Positions 1 through 10,529 are shown, numbered from the stretch's first letter. The stretch is 64,000 nt of DNA from Diploptera punctata (GCA_030220185.1 JASPKZ010009958.1:1-64000); one strand, 5' to 3'. The notes: generated from the sequence alone by a model not told the origin. A program made the numbers and translations.

Positions 1-1160
1 TAAAATTCCAAGGATTCCAGAAAAGTGGAAGCACGTAATGTACTGCTAAATAAATATGAAATTTATTTTTAAAGAATTACTAGTAAAATAATTAAACTCT
101 CTTCAAAAACTTTAATTTCTGCCAGCTAAGTTAAAAAAAAATAACTGAACAGTATTGTGTTGGTGCATGAGATTTTGAAGTACCGTACAAATTTGTGATA
201 TGTTTTTGTTGGAGAATTTAGCTAGTGTTTGGTTTTCTCTTATTGATAAATATATAAATACAAAAGGTAACAGAGTTACCAATAATTGAGCATTTTTAAA
301 GAAGTGTGAATTGAAAAACCTTCCCCTAGAGGCAGGTTTAAGAACTATTCATTGGTTGGTATTTAGTAAGCCTGTGAATAGTTCATGATAGTCCAGTTTT
401 ATTATTCAAGTAACTCACTTTCTTTGAAGTGCTTGATAACTCGAATGAAAGAAGATATTTGTAATGTTAGGTCATCTATAGTAGAAAACAAACTGTATTT
501 AAATTAAATCAAGTTTGTATTCACCCAATCGTAGGGTGAGCCACGATATAGTAATGTGTCTTTGTCGTTGTCCTTCTCAATTTCAAATTGGAAGATAAAT
601 ACTAAAGCAACGACTTTTGCCCCCATACTCCTGTTAAGTTCATTAATGAAATATACCTGCAAAAAAACAGAAGGGTGGAAGTGAACTCGGAAAGTGTAAC
701 TAAAACACCCTTAAGTGTTTTTCCTTCTTTTTTTCTATGCAAATAAAATATAGGAGAATTTTAGTTACATAATTTAAATTTAAATAGCCAACGCAGCAAA
801 CTAGTAAAACGAAATTTAAAAAAAATTAAACTTCTACCCAGACTGATAGTGCAGGATTTGTTATATTGTTTTCTTGTTAGCATCATTTCTTGAATTGTGC
901 TATAACATGTCTTACCTTTATTTGTATTACCTTCCTTCCAGCTCACCATTTAGAAACTTAGTAGTGCAAATTAGATTCCTTTAATCCTTTTTTGAGACCT
1001 GTATGAGATTTGAAACAATTATAGGATCAGTACAAAGTGAGATTTGCTTTAGTCATTGCAACCAGCTTTATTATTATTATTATTATTTGTTATTGTATTT
1101 TTGGGGGTTTAAAGTCTCTAAAACTCGTATTTTATAAATATGTAAACAAAAATTAGTAAA
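1..1160. other. A/T-rich spacer, no gene seen
   Basis: No coding exon, transposase or RNA gene could be supported here. The only structure is a short TTA microsatellite near 1070-1090. Short open frames are not flanked by convincing splice sites and match nothing I recognise. Confidence 0.5.
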
Positions 1161-1165
1161 TTAAA

Positions 1166-1312
1166 TTTGAAGAGAAAAATTTTCGCCTAGACCGGGACTC
1201 GAACCCGGGACCCTTGGCTATCCGGGCCAAGTGCTCTACCAACTGAGCTACCGAGGCGAGTTACGATCTAGACGCAAATTTTTCTCTTATATACGTTGTA
1301 ATTCCCTACGTT
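1166..1312 (-). mobile_element. tRNA-derived SINE (family S-Gly/Glu-like head)
   Basis: Positions 1184-1258 read on the minus strand as a tRNA-like fold. It has a seven-pair acceptor stem with one mismatch, an A box (TAGCTCAGTTGG), and a T arm with a GGTTCGAGTC B box. The anticodon arm is oversized, with about nine apical bases, so it is not a plausible decoding tRNA. The same unit recurs at least eight more times in this window with the same flanks (AGAGAAAAATTT on one side, GATCTAGACGCAAATTT on the other), which identifies a dispersed SINE. Confidence 0.8.
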
Positions 1313-1354
1313 GTAAATTAGTAACACTATTGGATTCATATAATTAAATATATG

Positions 1355-2047
1355 TAGGAAATAACACTACTAGGTTTTTAGTTGTTTCTTGACTCACCTC
1401 ATACTTCTTTACTCCCATGCATATCTAGATTTCGTCACTGTATTTGTGACATTCTCAATGCTGTTCATGTTCACAACTAACGTCCATTGGTCTCCTCTCC
1501 TGCAGACTGACCTCCGCACCATCTGATGGCTGACCGACGAACTTCCAAATCAATCCTCTCTCCTTATCACCGGGTATTTCAAATTTCATAGTTGTGTTTT
1601 CATTCTTGCATATGTAAATTTTTTCCCAAATTGTGAGTTTCTTCGGTTTTTCCAATTGTTTAAGTAATTTTATTTTGGTTTCTATTCCATGTTTTTCTGA
1701 CCAGGCATGTGCAGCTATTACTGCAAAACCACTTAAACAATTGGAAAATCCGAAGAAACTCACAATTTGGGAAAAAATTTACATATGCAAGAATAAAAAC
1801 ACAACTATGAATTTTGAAATACCCGGTGATAAGGAGAGGGGATTGATTTGGAAGTTCGTTGGGTCAGCCATCGGATGGCGCGGAGGTCAGTCTGCAGGAG
1901 AGGAGACCATTGGACGTCAGTTGTGAACGTGAACAGCATTGAGAATGTCACAAATGCAGTGACGAAATCTAGATAAGTTAAGAAGTATGAGGTGAGTCAA
2001 GAAACAACTAAACAAAATTAAAATAAACCTCATAGTGTTATTTCCTA
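1355..2047. mobile_element. Penelope-like element, inverted pair
   Basis: Two arms face each other. The left edge carries TAGGAAATAACAC and the right edge carries its complement, followed inward by the paired TTGACTCACCTCATACTTC box. Both arms encode the tail of a GIY-YIG-type PLE protein containing a KPKKLTIWEKIYICKN block, once on minus (about 1500-1700) and once on plus (about 1715-1900). Each arm has a decayed hammerhead core: UUGAGAA instead of CUGANGA, an intact five-pair stem II (GUCAC/GUGAC), then GAAA. Neither arm contains reverse transcriptase. Confidence 0.75.
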
Positions 2048-2057
2048 CTTACATAAC

Positions 2058-2445
2058 TTACTATGAGGTTTCTTTTAATTATTAATGAGTTGTATATTTT
2101 GACTCACCTCATATTTCTTGATTTTTATGCTGACTAGTTTTGTCGCTTATGTGCAACATTCTCGATGCATTAGAACTGTTCCCTTGTGGTTTCCTTCCTT
2201 CAAGTTGATTTCTGCTCCCTCTGTTGGCTGACCAATGAACTTCCCGGTGAAAGAGAAAAAAATTTGGTTTGGAAGTCATCGGTCAGCCAACAAAGGGAGT
2301 AGAAATCAACTTGCAGGAAGGACAACCACAAGGCAAACAGTTGTAATGCATCAAGGATGTCGCATAGAAGTGACGAAATTAGTCTGCAGAAAAATGAAGA
2401 AATATGAGGTGAGTCAAAATGTACAGCTCATTAATAATTAGATTC
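2058..2445. mobile_element. Penelope-like element, inverted pair (short)
   Basis: An edge box with ACTATGAGGTTT leads into GACTCACCTCATATTTC, and the complementary arm ends near 2412 with AATATGAGGTGAGTC. The centre is a near-palindrome with only a few dozen bases of PLE protein tail. It abuts the preceding pair almost directly, so the two may have inserted together or one into the other. Confidence 0.65.
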
Positions 2446-2494
2446 ATATATATTTAATTTCAATGTAAATCAGGCTAATTCTTTGTATTTTGTT

Positions 2495-2706
2495 TAGTTG
2501 TTTCTTGACTCGCCTCATACTTCATAACTCCCTTGCATATGTAGATTTCGTCACTGTATTTGTGACATTCTCTTGTTTAGTTGTTTCTTGACTCACCTCA
2601 TACTTAACTCCCTTGCATATCTAGATTTCATCACTGTATTTGTGACATTCATGAGTCAAGAAACAACTAAACAAAATTAAAATAAAGCTCATAGTGTTAT
2701 TTTCCT
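2495..2706. mobile_element. Penelope-like element ends, tandem plus inverted
   Basis: Two direct copies of the pLTR start (GTTTCTTGACTC and CTCATACTT, near 2500 and 2585) are followed by one inverted end (GAGTCAAGAAACAACTAAAC, near 2652). This is a pLTR-only arrangement without coding sequence. Confidence 0.6.
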
Positions 2707-2985
2707 ACCTACATAACTTAATAATTCTTTGTATTTTTCTGACTTTATTTCAAATTCTACATGTTTTATTATGAGTCACATAGCAAGATATCTTAGTAAA
2801 AACTGAGTGGCCTAGGTTTGATGCAAGGCAATGGAAGGTTGGAAATATTTCTTCACTAACCTTCATTTAAATCAAATATCGGGGATTTTTCAAAGGAGTA
2901 AAATTGGCCAGAACAGAGAAATTCCCACTCCACCTCTTCATGGTTTTGTCTGAGAAATATATGGATTAAATTATTGTAATAAATG
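2707..2985. other. Spacer, nothing recognised
   Basis: No open frame, repeat or RNA structure was supported between the PLE ends and the next SINE. Confidence 0.4.
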
Positions 2986-2989
2986 GTAA

Positions 2990-3190
2990 AGAAAAAATGA
3001 TAGAGATAGAAGCTACGGTTTCAAGCATTTGGCGCGAGGGGAATTACAATGTACATATAAGAGAAAAATATGCGTCTAGATCGCAACTCGCCTCGGTAGC
3101 TCAGTTGGTAGAGCACTTGGCCCGGAAAGCCAAGGGTCCCGGGTTCGAGTCTCGGTCTAGGCGAAAATGTTTCTCTTCAAATATAAGAAA
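2990..3190 (+). mobile_element. tRNA-derived SINE, same family as 1184-1258
   Basis: The tRNA-like part lies at 3089-3163 with intact A box (TAGCTCAGTTGG) and B box (GGTTCGAGTC). Upstream is the body shared by other copies, with AGCATTTGGCGCGAGG and ATATAAGAGAAAAAT. Downstream is CTCTTCAAATATA. Confidence 0.8.
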
Positions 3191-3337
3191 AAAATGTTTG
3201 CCTGAACTGAGAATCGAATCTCGAACCTTCATTTTTTTTCTCTTTACCATTGGTTACAATAGTTAAGTTGTGTATAATAATTTACTTATTTTAATCATAG
3301 TAATAGCTTTAGCTTCTTAATATTAATTCAATTAATA

Positions 3338-4010
3338 CAGAGTGTCCCAAGTTGATGTATACACTCTTTTTGAAACGTTATTTCTCAGCAACGAAATGAG
3401 ACAGAAATACAATTTTTGTTGTGTATGATCCACAAGGCAATGGAAAAGCATAGCAACACGTTCATTGATCTTCACGTCTTTATAAACAACAATGGCGGCG
3501 AGATTATCATTCGATGAACGTAAGTGGATACTGAAGTGTTATTGGAAAGTGGAAAATGTTGTTGAAGTGCAACGACATTGGATGGTTGAATTTGGGACAC
3601 CACCACCAACAAGGGTGACAATAACAAGAATCCGAGACAAGTTTGAAGACGATGGAACGGTGACTGCAACAGTACTCTCATTATCAGTCGAAGACCTTTC
3701 AACACATCTTGCACCGTTCCATCGTCTTCAAACTTGTCTCGGATTCTTGTTATTGTTACCCTTGTTGGTGGTGGGGTCCCCAAACTCAACCATCCAACGT
3801 CATTGCACTTCAACAACAGTATCCACTTACGTTCATCGAATGATAATCTTGCCGCCATTGTTGTTTATAAAGACATGAAGATCGATGAACGTGTTGCTAT
3901 GCTTTTCCAGTGCCTTGTGGACCATACACATGAAAAATTGTATTTCTGTCTCATTTCGTTGCTGAGAAATAACGTTTCAAAGAGTGTATACATCAATTTG
4001 GGACACTCTG
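3338..4010. mobile_element. Fold-back DNA element carrying a DUF4817 helix-turn-helix fragment
   Basis: It is a 673-bp palindromic element beginning CAGAGTGTCCCAA and ending with the complement, flanked by TA on both sides (3336-3337 and 4011-4012). Each arm encodes the N-terminal transposase module, starting MAARLSFDERKWILKCYW with FGTPPPTRVTITRIRDKFED further in. That module is the DUF4817 domain typical of insect Tc1/mariner-like transposases. It reads on + from 3492, and the other arm reads it on - from about 3858. No catalytic D/E region is present, so the element is non-autonomous. Confidence 0.8.
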
Positions 4011-4455
4011 TATATGGATTGTTGGAATTCTATCTAGGATTCCTTCATGACATGTTAACAAGATAAATTAAGTTTAATTTCAAACAATAATGGAATAATG
4101 CTATATTTTTTTTATGGTGAAATTAAATGTTTCTTACCTCTCCTCATATAAATTTTCTAAGTAGATCGCAATTTTGAGACCACAGCGGTCCCATCTTCAG
4201 CACTTTCTTGGCGACTGATGTTATGTCGATCGGAAGAAACTCTTCTTCTTCCCTCTGTTGGTGGACCGATGAACCTCTGGATCAGGTCAAAATTTGCAGG
4301 AATTTCGAAGTTCATAAATTCAGAAAAACAAAGGAAAACTTGTGAACTTCGAAATTTCTGCAAATTTTTACCTGATCCAGAGGTTTATCGGTCCACCAAC
4401 AGAGGGAAGAAGAAGAGTTTCTTCCGATTGACATAAATAACATCAGTCGCCAAGA

Positions 4456-4502
4456 AAGTGCTGAAGATGAGACTGTTGTGGTCTCGAAATCGCGATCTAC
4501 TT
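4456..4502 (+). ncRNA. Hammerhead ribozyme (PLE pLTR)
   Basis: Stem I is AAGUG (4456-4460) pairing with UACUU (4498-4502). The core CUGAAGA is at 4461-4467, followed by one unpaired U. Stem II is GAGAC/GUCUC, then GAAA at 4486-4489. Stem III is very short (AUC..GAU) and ends in AUC, so cleavage is expected after C4497. All invariant hammerhead positions are present. PLEs are known to carry hammerheads in their terminal repeats. Activity is inferred, not shown. Confidence 0.8.
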
Positions 4503-4537
4503 AGAAAATTTATATGAGGAGAGGTAAGAAACATTTA

Positions 4538-5124
4538 GGGTCGTATGCAAATACATTAGTCTCTACTCAAATTACTTCCAATCACTGGTGAGCTGACTCA
4601 CTGTGAGCAATTGCTGAGATCGAATTAATGGCCAACTTACCGGTCATGCATGAAAGTCGACGTTTTTGTAATATTGGCAACAAATTACCCAGAATTCTCA
4701 GCGATAAAACCACTTCCGTTATTTTCGTCTGCTATAGAGGAACGCATTTACGCTTGCATCCCACAAATAATACCGTATACAACGACGTCTGCATCGCGCA
4801 ATATTACGCCGATTCTCCTGTTCTTCCGGTTGAATTCTTTGGTAGACTCTATCAAATTCCTCTTCTCCACGTATACCGAAAACATGATCGAAGTCTTCAA
4901 GGTCCGACATCTTGGATAAAGCTGCAAAGATTTCAAACTACATCAGTTCCCTTCGGGATTCTCAGGATAAGTTTTTATCTTGAGCTATGATCTTAAGGTA
5001 CCTCGTCAGGTAGCTTACAATTATTATCGCATGAATGGATTTCTGAGTACGCTAAATGTATTAGGATAAAACTTTCTCAGCAGAGAACGCCTTTTACAGT
5101 CTAATGCATTTATAAATTCGACCC
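4538..5124. mobile_element. PIF/Harbinger-like non-autonomous element
   Basis: Inverted ends start GGGTCGTATGCAAATACATT on the left and match, with changes, the complement of the right end (GGGTCGAATTTATAAATGC). A 3-bp TTA target duplication flanks it (4535-4537 and 5125-5127), as is usual for PIF/Harbinger. A minus-strand fragment at 4719-4910 starts MSDLEDFDHVFGIRGEEEF and is highly similar to a plus-strand copy at 58193-58369. It may be the N-terminus of a Harbinger transposase, but I do not see the DDE domain. Confidence 0.7.
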
Positions 5125-5165
5125 TTAATTTCACCATAAATTAAACCTCATAGTGATTAATTCCT

Positions 5166-5768
5166 ATAAAAGTTAACTAAATGTTTTGTTTATTCTTACA
5201 GTATATTATCGTGACTATAAATCCCCCAATTTATGATTTCCATATATTTGTTAAACCAAATTATTGTTTGAATACAATATTATAGATGGTACATATTGGC
5301 TGGTTGTATCTTCCAATAATTATTTTCCTGCTTTATAAACAAATTTTATACAGGTCTCTTGAATTTTCTCATGTACCTTATATACACTCCAGCAAAAATA
5401 AAGAAAAGAGTGACTTGCTATGAACGACTGAGACCTGGACTTTGATCTAACGTAATAACAAATAGCAACTAAAGTACGTGTGATTGCATAACTGACTTGT
5501 TGACAGAATACAACAGTTTACTACAAGAAGATAGGGCAGCAATACAATCACTCAGCACACCATAGTAATTTTCATAACTACTCAATAATATTAAGTGACC
5601 AAAAATTATTTTCCAATTAACATGTTAAAAGATTTCCTTTGTACATTTTTTGATAGACTGGTGCTCTAAACTTTTATCTGTAAATAAAATTCTGAAATAC
5701 CGAGAAAAAAAATTTCAGATATGTAAAAATAATTAGTAAAAAAGCAATGTATTTATTCATTGTTAAAT
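5166..5768. other. Spacer, nothing recognised
   Basis: A/T-rich DNA without supported coding, structural RNA or repeat ends. Confidence 0.4.
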
Positions 5769-5861
5769 ATGGGAAATAACATTATGAGGTTCTTAATTCG
5801 TAAATGAACGAGTCATTTTTAACATCTTACCTCATATTTTATGTTTCTTTAAACACGGGAA

Positions 5862-6207
5862 CTAGTTTTCAAGAGAAGGATCTCTCTCATTTTCAACCAA
5901 CATTATGACTACCGGATTTTCGTTGGAATCTCCATCAATAACGTTGCCTTCTGGTGTTGATTTGATGAACTTTGAGATGAGGTCACGTTCATCAGGAATC
6001 TCGAAATTCATGGATCTAAATTTGTTCTTCTGAATATATATCTTCTCCCAAATTGTCAGTTCTAAAGGTTTTTCCAAATGTTTTAAAAGTTGGGCTTCTT
6101 TTTCAATTTTATGATTCTCCAATAAAGCTGCATTAGCTGATTTTTCAATTTCACCATTTTTAATATTTCTGGAGTTTATCAAATTAATTGTAAGGACTGC
6201 AATAAAG
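5862..6207 (-). pseudogene. PLE GIY-YIG nuclease C-terminal fragment (left arm)
   Basis: The minus-strand frame contains NIKNGEIEKSANAALLENH, then LEKPLELTIWEKIYIQKN and MNFEIPDERDLISKF. This matches the C-terminal part of PLE GIY-YIG endonucleases. The frame is open for about 100 codons but lacks the catalytic GIY start, which is on the other arm. It ends within the decayed hammerhead region near 5870-5910, where the core reads UUGAAAA. Confidence 0.7.
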
Positions 6208-6268
6208 TATACATAGGAAAAAACAAAAGAAATTTGGACACTCGCACTAAGGAACATTTCAGAAATAT

Positions 6269-6694
6269 GTGTTGTTGTTTTCAAATGCTGGGCCTTGGCA
6301 ACGAACCCATTAGCGTTCTTGCTCTCCAATATTTCTCTATGGTGGATCCAACAGGTAATACTTCACAGGTTTGTAGGTGTTCTTCATTCATTTCTTCGTC
6401 TTTGTTGCATAGAGGACAATTTGGATTTGTGTAGATTCCTATTTTATATAAATGTTTGGCCAAATAGTCATGTTCTGTAAGCAGTCTAAATTTTGCTACT
6501 GTAGTTTTACGTGGAATTTCTGGAATAATATCTGGCTTCTTTACTAAAATATTCCATTTTTTGTCTTTGGCTTTATTACATAGGTCTTGGTTTTGTTTGA
6601 TTTTATATTTGTTTTTAATTATTCTTTTTATGGATCCGAAAGGTAAGCTTTTAGTAGTGTTCTGAATTAAATTGGAGCCTTTTTTTGCATTTTG
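6269..6694 (-). mobile_element. Jockey-like LINE 3' fragment
   Basis: It is flanked by a 15-bp TSD ACATTTCAGAAATAT at 6254-6268 and 6695-6709. On minus it encodes the RNase H tail region with KTTVAKFRLLTEHDYLAKHL and a C-x2-C zinc motif (NPNCPLCNKDEEM), the usual end of Jockey-like ORF2. The 3' end has a CAA-type tail (GTTGTTGTTT on +). It is strongly 5'-truncated. Confidence 0.8.
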
Positions 6695-6778
6695 ACATTT
6701 CAGAAATATTAAAAATGGTGAAGTTGAAAAATCAGCTATTGCAGCACATAGTTTATTGGAGAATCATAAAATTGAAAA

Positions 6779-7126
6779 GTCCCCGCGCCGTAGCCGAGCG
6801 GTTAAGGTAGGAAGCCTTGGCGCAGAGCTACGGGAATTGCGCTGGTTCGAGTCTCCATGGGGGAAGAAAATTTTCTCATGGTATTTCGGCCAGTATGGGA
6901 CCGGTGCCCACCCAGCATCGTGAGGCAATTGGGTAGCTACAATAAGTAGCGGCTCCAGGTTGAGGAACCAGCTATAACGGCTGGGGGACTCGACATGCTA
7001 ACCACATGTCACCCCCTACACTGGCTGTTGATCATCTACCTCTGTGATTGACACATGTGGATGTGAAGGGTCAGCAGCCGGCTGGTAAAAGGGCAACCGC
7101 TGAAAAGTGGAAAGACCCTCAATCGG
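6779..7126 (+). mobile_element. tRNA-derived SINE (Ser/Leu-like head family)
   Basis: The head has A box TAGCCGAGCGGTTAAGG and B box GGTTCGAGTC. The body is shared with 23285-23635, 50225-50360 and 10110-10260 (GGGACCGGTGCCCACCCA, CTACACTGGCTG, GGATGTGA). A 13-bp TSD ATAAAATTGAAAA lies at 6766-6778 and 7127-7139, so this is a full-length insertion of about 348 bp. Confidence 0.85.
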
Positions 7127-7212
7127 ATAAAATTGAAAAAGAAGCCCTACTTTTAAAACATTTGGAAAAACCTTTAGAATCGACAATTTGGGAGAAGATA
7201 TATATTCAGAAG

Positions 7213-7501
7213 GGGGCACGCCGTAGCGTAGTGGTTAAGGCACTGAGCTACAAGCCGGAGGGTCGAGGGTTCAAGTCCCGTTGGGGTCAGGATTTTTAAA
7301 CTGACCCAAACCCTCTGGCGGCACTATGGCCCTGGGGTCGACTCAGCCTCTAACTGAAATGAGTACCCGACGCTTGTTCTGGGGTAAAGACGGCCGTCAC
7401 GCAGGGCTGACATAAAAGTGCCGATTGTCTAGAAAAAGTGGGAGCCTTAACCTCCTACTACCCCAAGGGCCTCCTGAGGCCTGTTGTGGGATCACTTTAC
7501 T
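7213..7501 (+). mobile_element. tRNA-derived SINE (GTGGTTAAGGCACTG family)
   Basis: The head has A-box-like TAGCGTAGTGGTTAAGGC and B box GGTTCAAGTCC. The body includes CTGGCGGCACTATGGCCC and CTGGGGTCGACTCAGCC. It is flanked by a 14-bp TSD TATATATTCAGAAG (7199-7212 and 7502-7515). A near-identical copy is at 20141-20438. Confidence 0.88.
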
Positions 7502-7745
7502 TATATATTCAGAAGAACAAATTTAGATCCATGAATTTTGAGATTCCTGATGAACGTGACCTCATCTCAAAGTTATCAAATCAACACCAGATGGCAACGT
7601 TGTTGATGGAGATTCCAACGAAAATCCAGTAGTCATAATGTCGGTTGAAAATGAGAGAGATCCTTCTCTTGGAAACTAGTTCCTGTGTTTAAAGAAACAT
7701 AAAATATGAGGTAAGATGTATAAAATGACTCATTAATTTACTAAT

Positions 7746-8790
7746 TGTATTTATTAATTGCATTTGACTGATTTAAGGCTCATTAATATTTTTTTAGTTT
7801 GTCAACATATCAATGAACATTGTAGATCCGTTGTTTGAAGGATCTTGAAACTGTTGTGAAAAGAATTTTGATAGTATTTCTCAAATCTGACACAACATTA
7901 AGACTAGAATAATTGCAACAAAGACTGTTTCTCTCTTACTTCTACGACTGAAGACTAAGTGAGTATAATTATATATTGTATGCAGTATGTTATAAAATAG
8001 CACTTTATCGGGACTTTACTACGTAACGATTTTTTGTATTTTTAATAAATTAATCTGTGATATTTCTCTGATGTTTTGAAAACTTGTCATTATCCCGAGA
8101 TTTAAAAAAAGAAACCACATGTATTCTTTGCTAAAAACATACTGTCTACAAATACCCATAATCTTTATAGGATAAAGTAAATGTTGAAAAATTGGATTCT
8201 AATTTTGTTAAAAAAATAATGTATAATTCCAGATGAAATAAAAGCAAAATAAAAGCAAAATAAATATTGTGGGAGTGTAAATCACATATTTCAGTAAATG
8301 CCTTTAAAACCAAAACTAGTCAAGTTATAACCTCATTATATTGAAAGATTTTTTTTTTAATTCTATAATTATTTTTCAATTTCTTACTAATGGTTTGTAC
8401 TCCCATGAAATCTTCAAAAACAATTGTAAAAAAAGTGCAAAATCTGAGGGAAGTGTACACAGACAGTAAATATATATGCTTCAAATAAATTGAAATTGCT
8501 ATTCAGTACAAAATAATGTTATTTCATGACCATATTCATATGCAATAGCTCACAAAGAAAGAAATAAAACCAAATGTGTCGTACAGGAATTGCCATCTTA
8601 AAATCACTTTTCATATAGATAGAGGTAGTACAAAAACAGTATTTGAGTGATTTTTTTCTACATGTTGTAAACAAATCAACTTGAAAGAAATTTGGCTGGT
8701 TATAGAGGAGTTACAGACAACAATTCGAAGTATGGAATCCAGCAACTCGGACAAAAATATATTTGATTTATTAGTTGTTAAATTTTTCAT
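7746..8790. other. Spacer, nothing recognised
   Basis: A/T-rich. Several homopolymer runs are present, but no supported gene, repeat end or RNA structure. Confidence 0.4.
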
Positions 8791-8799
8791 TTAATCAAA

Positions 8800-9935
8800 A
8801 TTAAGGTGGGAGATAATACCATGAGATATTTACTTTAATGATTTGGAGAAAATGCTTTAACATCTCACCTCATAAAGTTGCATGTCTTCACAATACCGGT
8901 TTAAAAAGTATAGTTTTACTTTCATCTTCAGTCAAACTCCAACTGTCGAAATTTCGCTGTTAACACCATTTTCTAGTTCAGAAGATGGCAGTTCGCCATC
9001 TGGTGTTGATTTTATGAACTTGGAGAACTTTTGCCATTAACACCATCTTCTGAACTGCCATCTGGTGTTCAGAAGATGGTGTTAAGATCTCCAAGTTTAT
9101 AAAATCAACACCAGATGGCAGTTCAGAAGATGGTGTTAACGGTGAAATTTTGACAGTTGGAGTTTGACTGAAGATGGAAGTAAAGCAATTTTCTTAAATG
9201 TACAAAATCTTTTATATCACATCCAAAAATTTACAAAAGTTGTAATTCTATGTGACTCCAAAGCAGCCATTCTTGCTATAACACGAGACATAACACCCAA
9301 AAGCATCAAAATTATCGAATGTCACAAAATAATAAAACAGTTATCCCGTCTACATAAAAAAGTTGTACTTCAATGGATTCCGGCCCATTGTGGAATGACA
9401 GGCAATGAAATAGCCGATTTTCTGGCCAAGAAGGGTAGCAAAATTGTTTCGAACCCAACTTCTACTCCAGTTTCCTTTCACTCTATCAAAAGAATTATCT
9501 CGAATAAATATATCAATAAACTTAGAGAAGAATACACCACCAAAACATCTGGAAAGGAATGGGAAAATCTACAAGCTTATGACATTACTACATTACAAAG
9601 AAAATCTACAGTAGCAATATTCAGACTGCTAACGGGACATGACTGCCTGAATAAACACCTACACAGACTTGGCATAACAGATTCACCTAAATGCCCTTTT
9701 TGCAATTTAAATGAAGATATGGAAAAAAAACCATCTCCTCCGTTGTCCAGCTTTTGTAGAAGAGACCAGCCTTTCTGCTAAATATTGGAGTGCAAGAGAG
9801 CGAATGATTTCATTATCAAGTGCTTGACATTAGATACCAACCAACTATACTTTTGAAACCGGTATCGTGAAGACAGGCAACTTTATGAGGTGACATGTTA
9901 AAAGCATTTTCTCCAACTCATTCATTGTTTTCATT
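8800..9935. mobile_element. Penelope-like inverted pair, ribozyme split by a LINE
   Basis: The left pLTR (TTAACATCTCACCTCATAAA) and the right pLTR (ACTTTATGAGGTGACATGTT) are complementary. The centre, 8950-9160, is a palindrome with repeats of CAGATGGCAGTTC-type sequence. The left arm has a minus-strand hammerhead with core CUGAAGA and decayed UAAA. The right-arm hammerhead is cut in its stem II loop by the LINE at 9185-9842: CTGAAGA lies at 9168-9174, and the matching ACUUUUGAAACCGGUAUC half resumes after 9843. Confidence 0.78.
9185..9842 (+). mobile_element. Jockey-like LINE 3' end (RNase H and zinc tail)
   Basis: The coding frame 9185-9781 has RNase H motifs VILCDSKAAI and WIPAHCGMTGNEIADFLAKK. 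These supply the second and fourth catalytic acidic residues; the first acidic residues are lost to 5' truncation. It then runs into a C-x2-C zinc tail (SPKCPFCNLNEDM), where a short insertion shifts the frame. The 3' end is TTAGATACCAACCAA. The copy at 32199-32866 is truncated within a few bases of the same point. Confidence 0.82.
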
Positions 9936-10109
9936 TGTTACTCATTGAATATTAAAATTAAATTGATGTATGAAATGGGGTAGGTATTTTTTTTTACTTG
10001 GGGTTGCTGTATGCCATAGATTTTGTGGATTATGTAGTGTAAAAAGAGTGACCAGACTGAAAATTTGAGTTTCTCGTGTAAGTACATTTAAAATTTGAAG
10101 AGAAAAATT

Positions 10110-10260
10110 TATGCCCAGACCAGGGTTTACCATACCAATACTGACCACATGTCACTCCTACACTGGCTAGGTGATCATATGTAGATGTGAGGCCAGCAAC
10201 TGGCTGGTAGGCCAAGGGCCTTCTAGGCCTATTGCGCTTTGAGAAAGAACAGCGAGATGC
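10110..10260 (+). mobile_element. SINE 3' body fragment
   Basis: It contains GACCACATGTCACTCCTACA, ATGTGAGGCCAGCAACTGGC and GGGCCTTCTAGGCCT. It matches the distal half of the SINE at 6779-7126 and lacks the tRNA head. Confidence 0.65.
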
Positions 10261-10409
10261 TAAAAAGTGGAATTTGTGAAAGGATTGCAACATTTGAATG
10301 TTATACCACAGATGGAAGAATAGTGTTCTGCACACACTATAGTAAAGAGGTGTGATCATTTTATATTTCAAATAACTAAATTATATTCTTTTTGTTTCTG
10401 ATATTACAG

Positions 10410-10525
10410 CTGTTTATAATTATATACCAAGAGGACGAAGTTCACTGGGCCGTCCTATGAAATGCTGGTATAGGATCGTAACAGGCCTTGGCCTAATACT
10501 TGGAAGGAAGAAGAAGAAATATTCT
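10410..10525 (+). mobile_element. LINE (group C) 3' end fragment
   Basis: It encodes the last residues of a group C reverse transcriptase ORF (YNYIPRGRSSLGRPMK-like). After the stop it has CGTAACAGGCCTTGGCCTAA and a GAAGAAGAAGAA tail, as in other group C copies here. Confidence 0.7.
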
Positions 10526-10529
10526 TTCT

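Larger units (their letters stand above)
4100..5165. mobile_element. Penelope-like inverted pair, split by a Harbinger-like insertion
   Basis: The left arm (about 4112-4300) and right arm (about 4330-4537) are complementary: each has TCTTACCTCTCCTCATA or its complement, followed by a hammerhead core. The right pLTR is interrupted at 4537 and resumes at 5125 with TTAATTTCACCATAAATTAA. The intact sister copy at 21285-21575 shows this as continuous sequence. The left-arm hammerhead has G12 mutated to A, while the right-arm core is intact. Confidence 0.8.
6208..7632 (+). pseudogene. PLE GIY-YIG nuclease fragment (right arm), interrupted three times
   Basis: The frame opens with YIGKNKRNLDTRTKEHFRN (about 6208-6264), the conserved first part of a GIY-YIG domain. 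It stops at the LINE insertion and resumes near 6700 with HFRNIKNGEVEKSAIAAHS. It stops again at the SINE at 6779, resumes near 7130 with KIEKEALLLKHLEKPLEST, is broken by the second SINE, and ends with MNFEIPDERDLISKL near 7580. The nuclease is therefore dead here, but its order is clear. In PLEs this domain nicks target DNA for priming. Confidence 0.75.
5770..7745. mobile_element. Large Penelope-like inverted pair with three nested insertions
   Basis: The left end GGGAAATAACATTATGAGG, an inner ACATCTTACCTCATATTT box and the complementary right end (AATATGAGGTAAGATG near 7706) define the pair. The symmetry centre is near 6190. GIY-YIG coding sequence points outward on both arms. Insertions of a LINE (6269-6694) and two SINEs (6779-7126, 7213-7501) lie in the right arm, each with a readable target duplication. 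Confidence 0.8.

Noticed and set aside
1184..1258. Functional tRNA gene
   Set aside because: The anticodon arm has an oversized loop, and the unit recurs many times with SINE-type flanks, so it is a SINE head and not a decoding tRNA.
3492..3878. DUF4817 protein as a gene
   Set aside because: The frame is half of a palindromic element with TA flanks and lacks a catalytic region.
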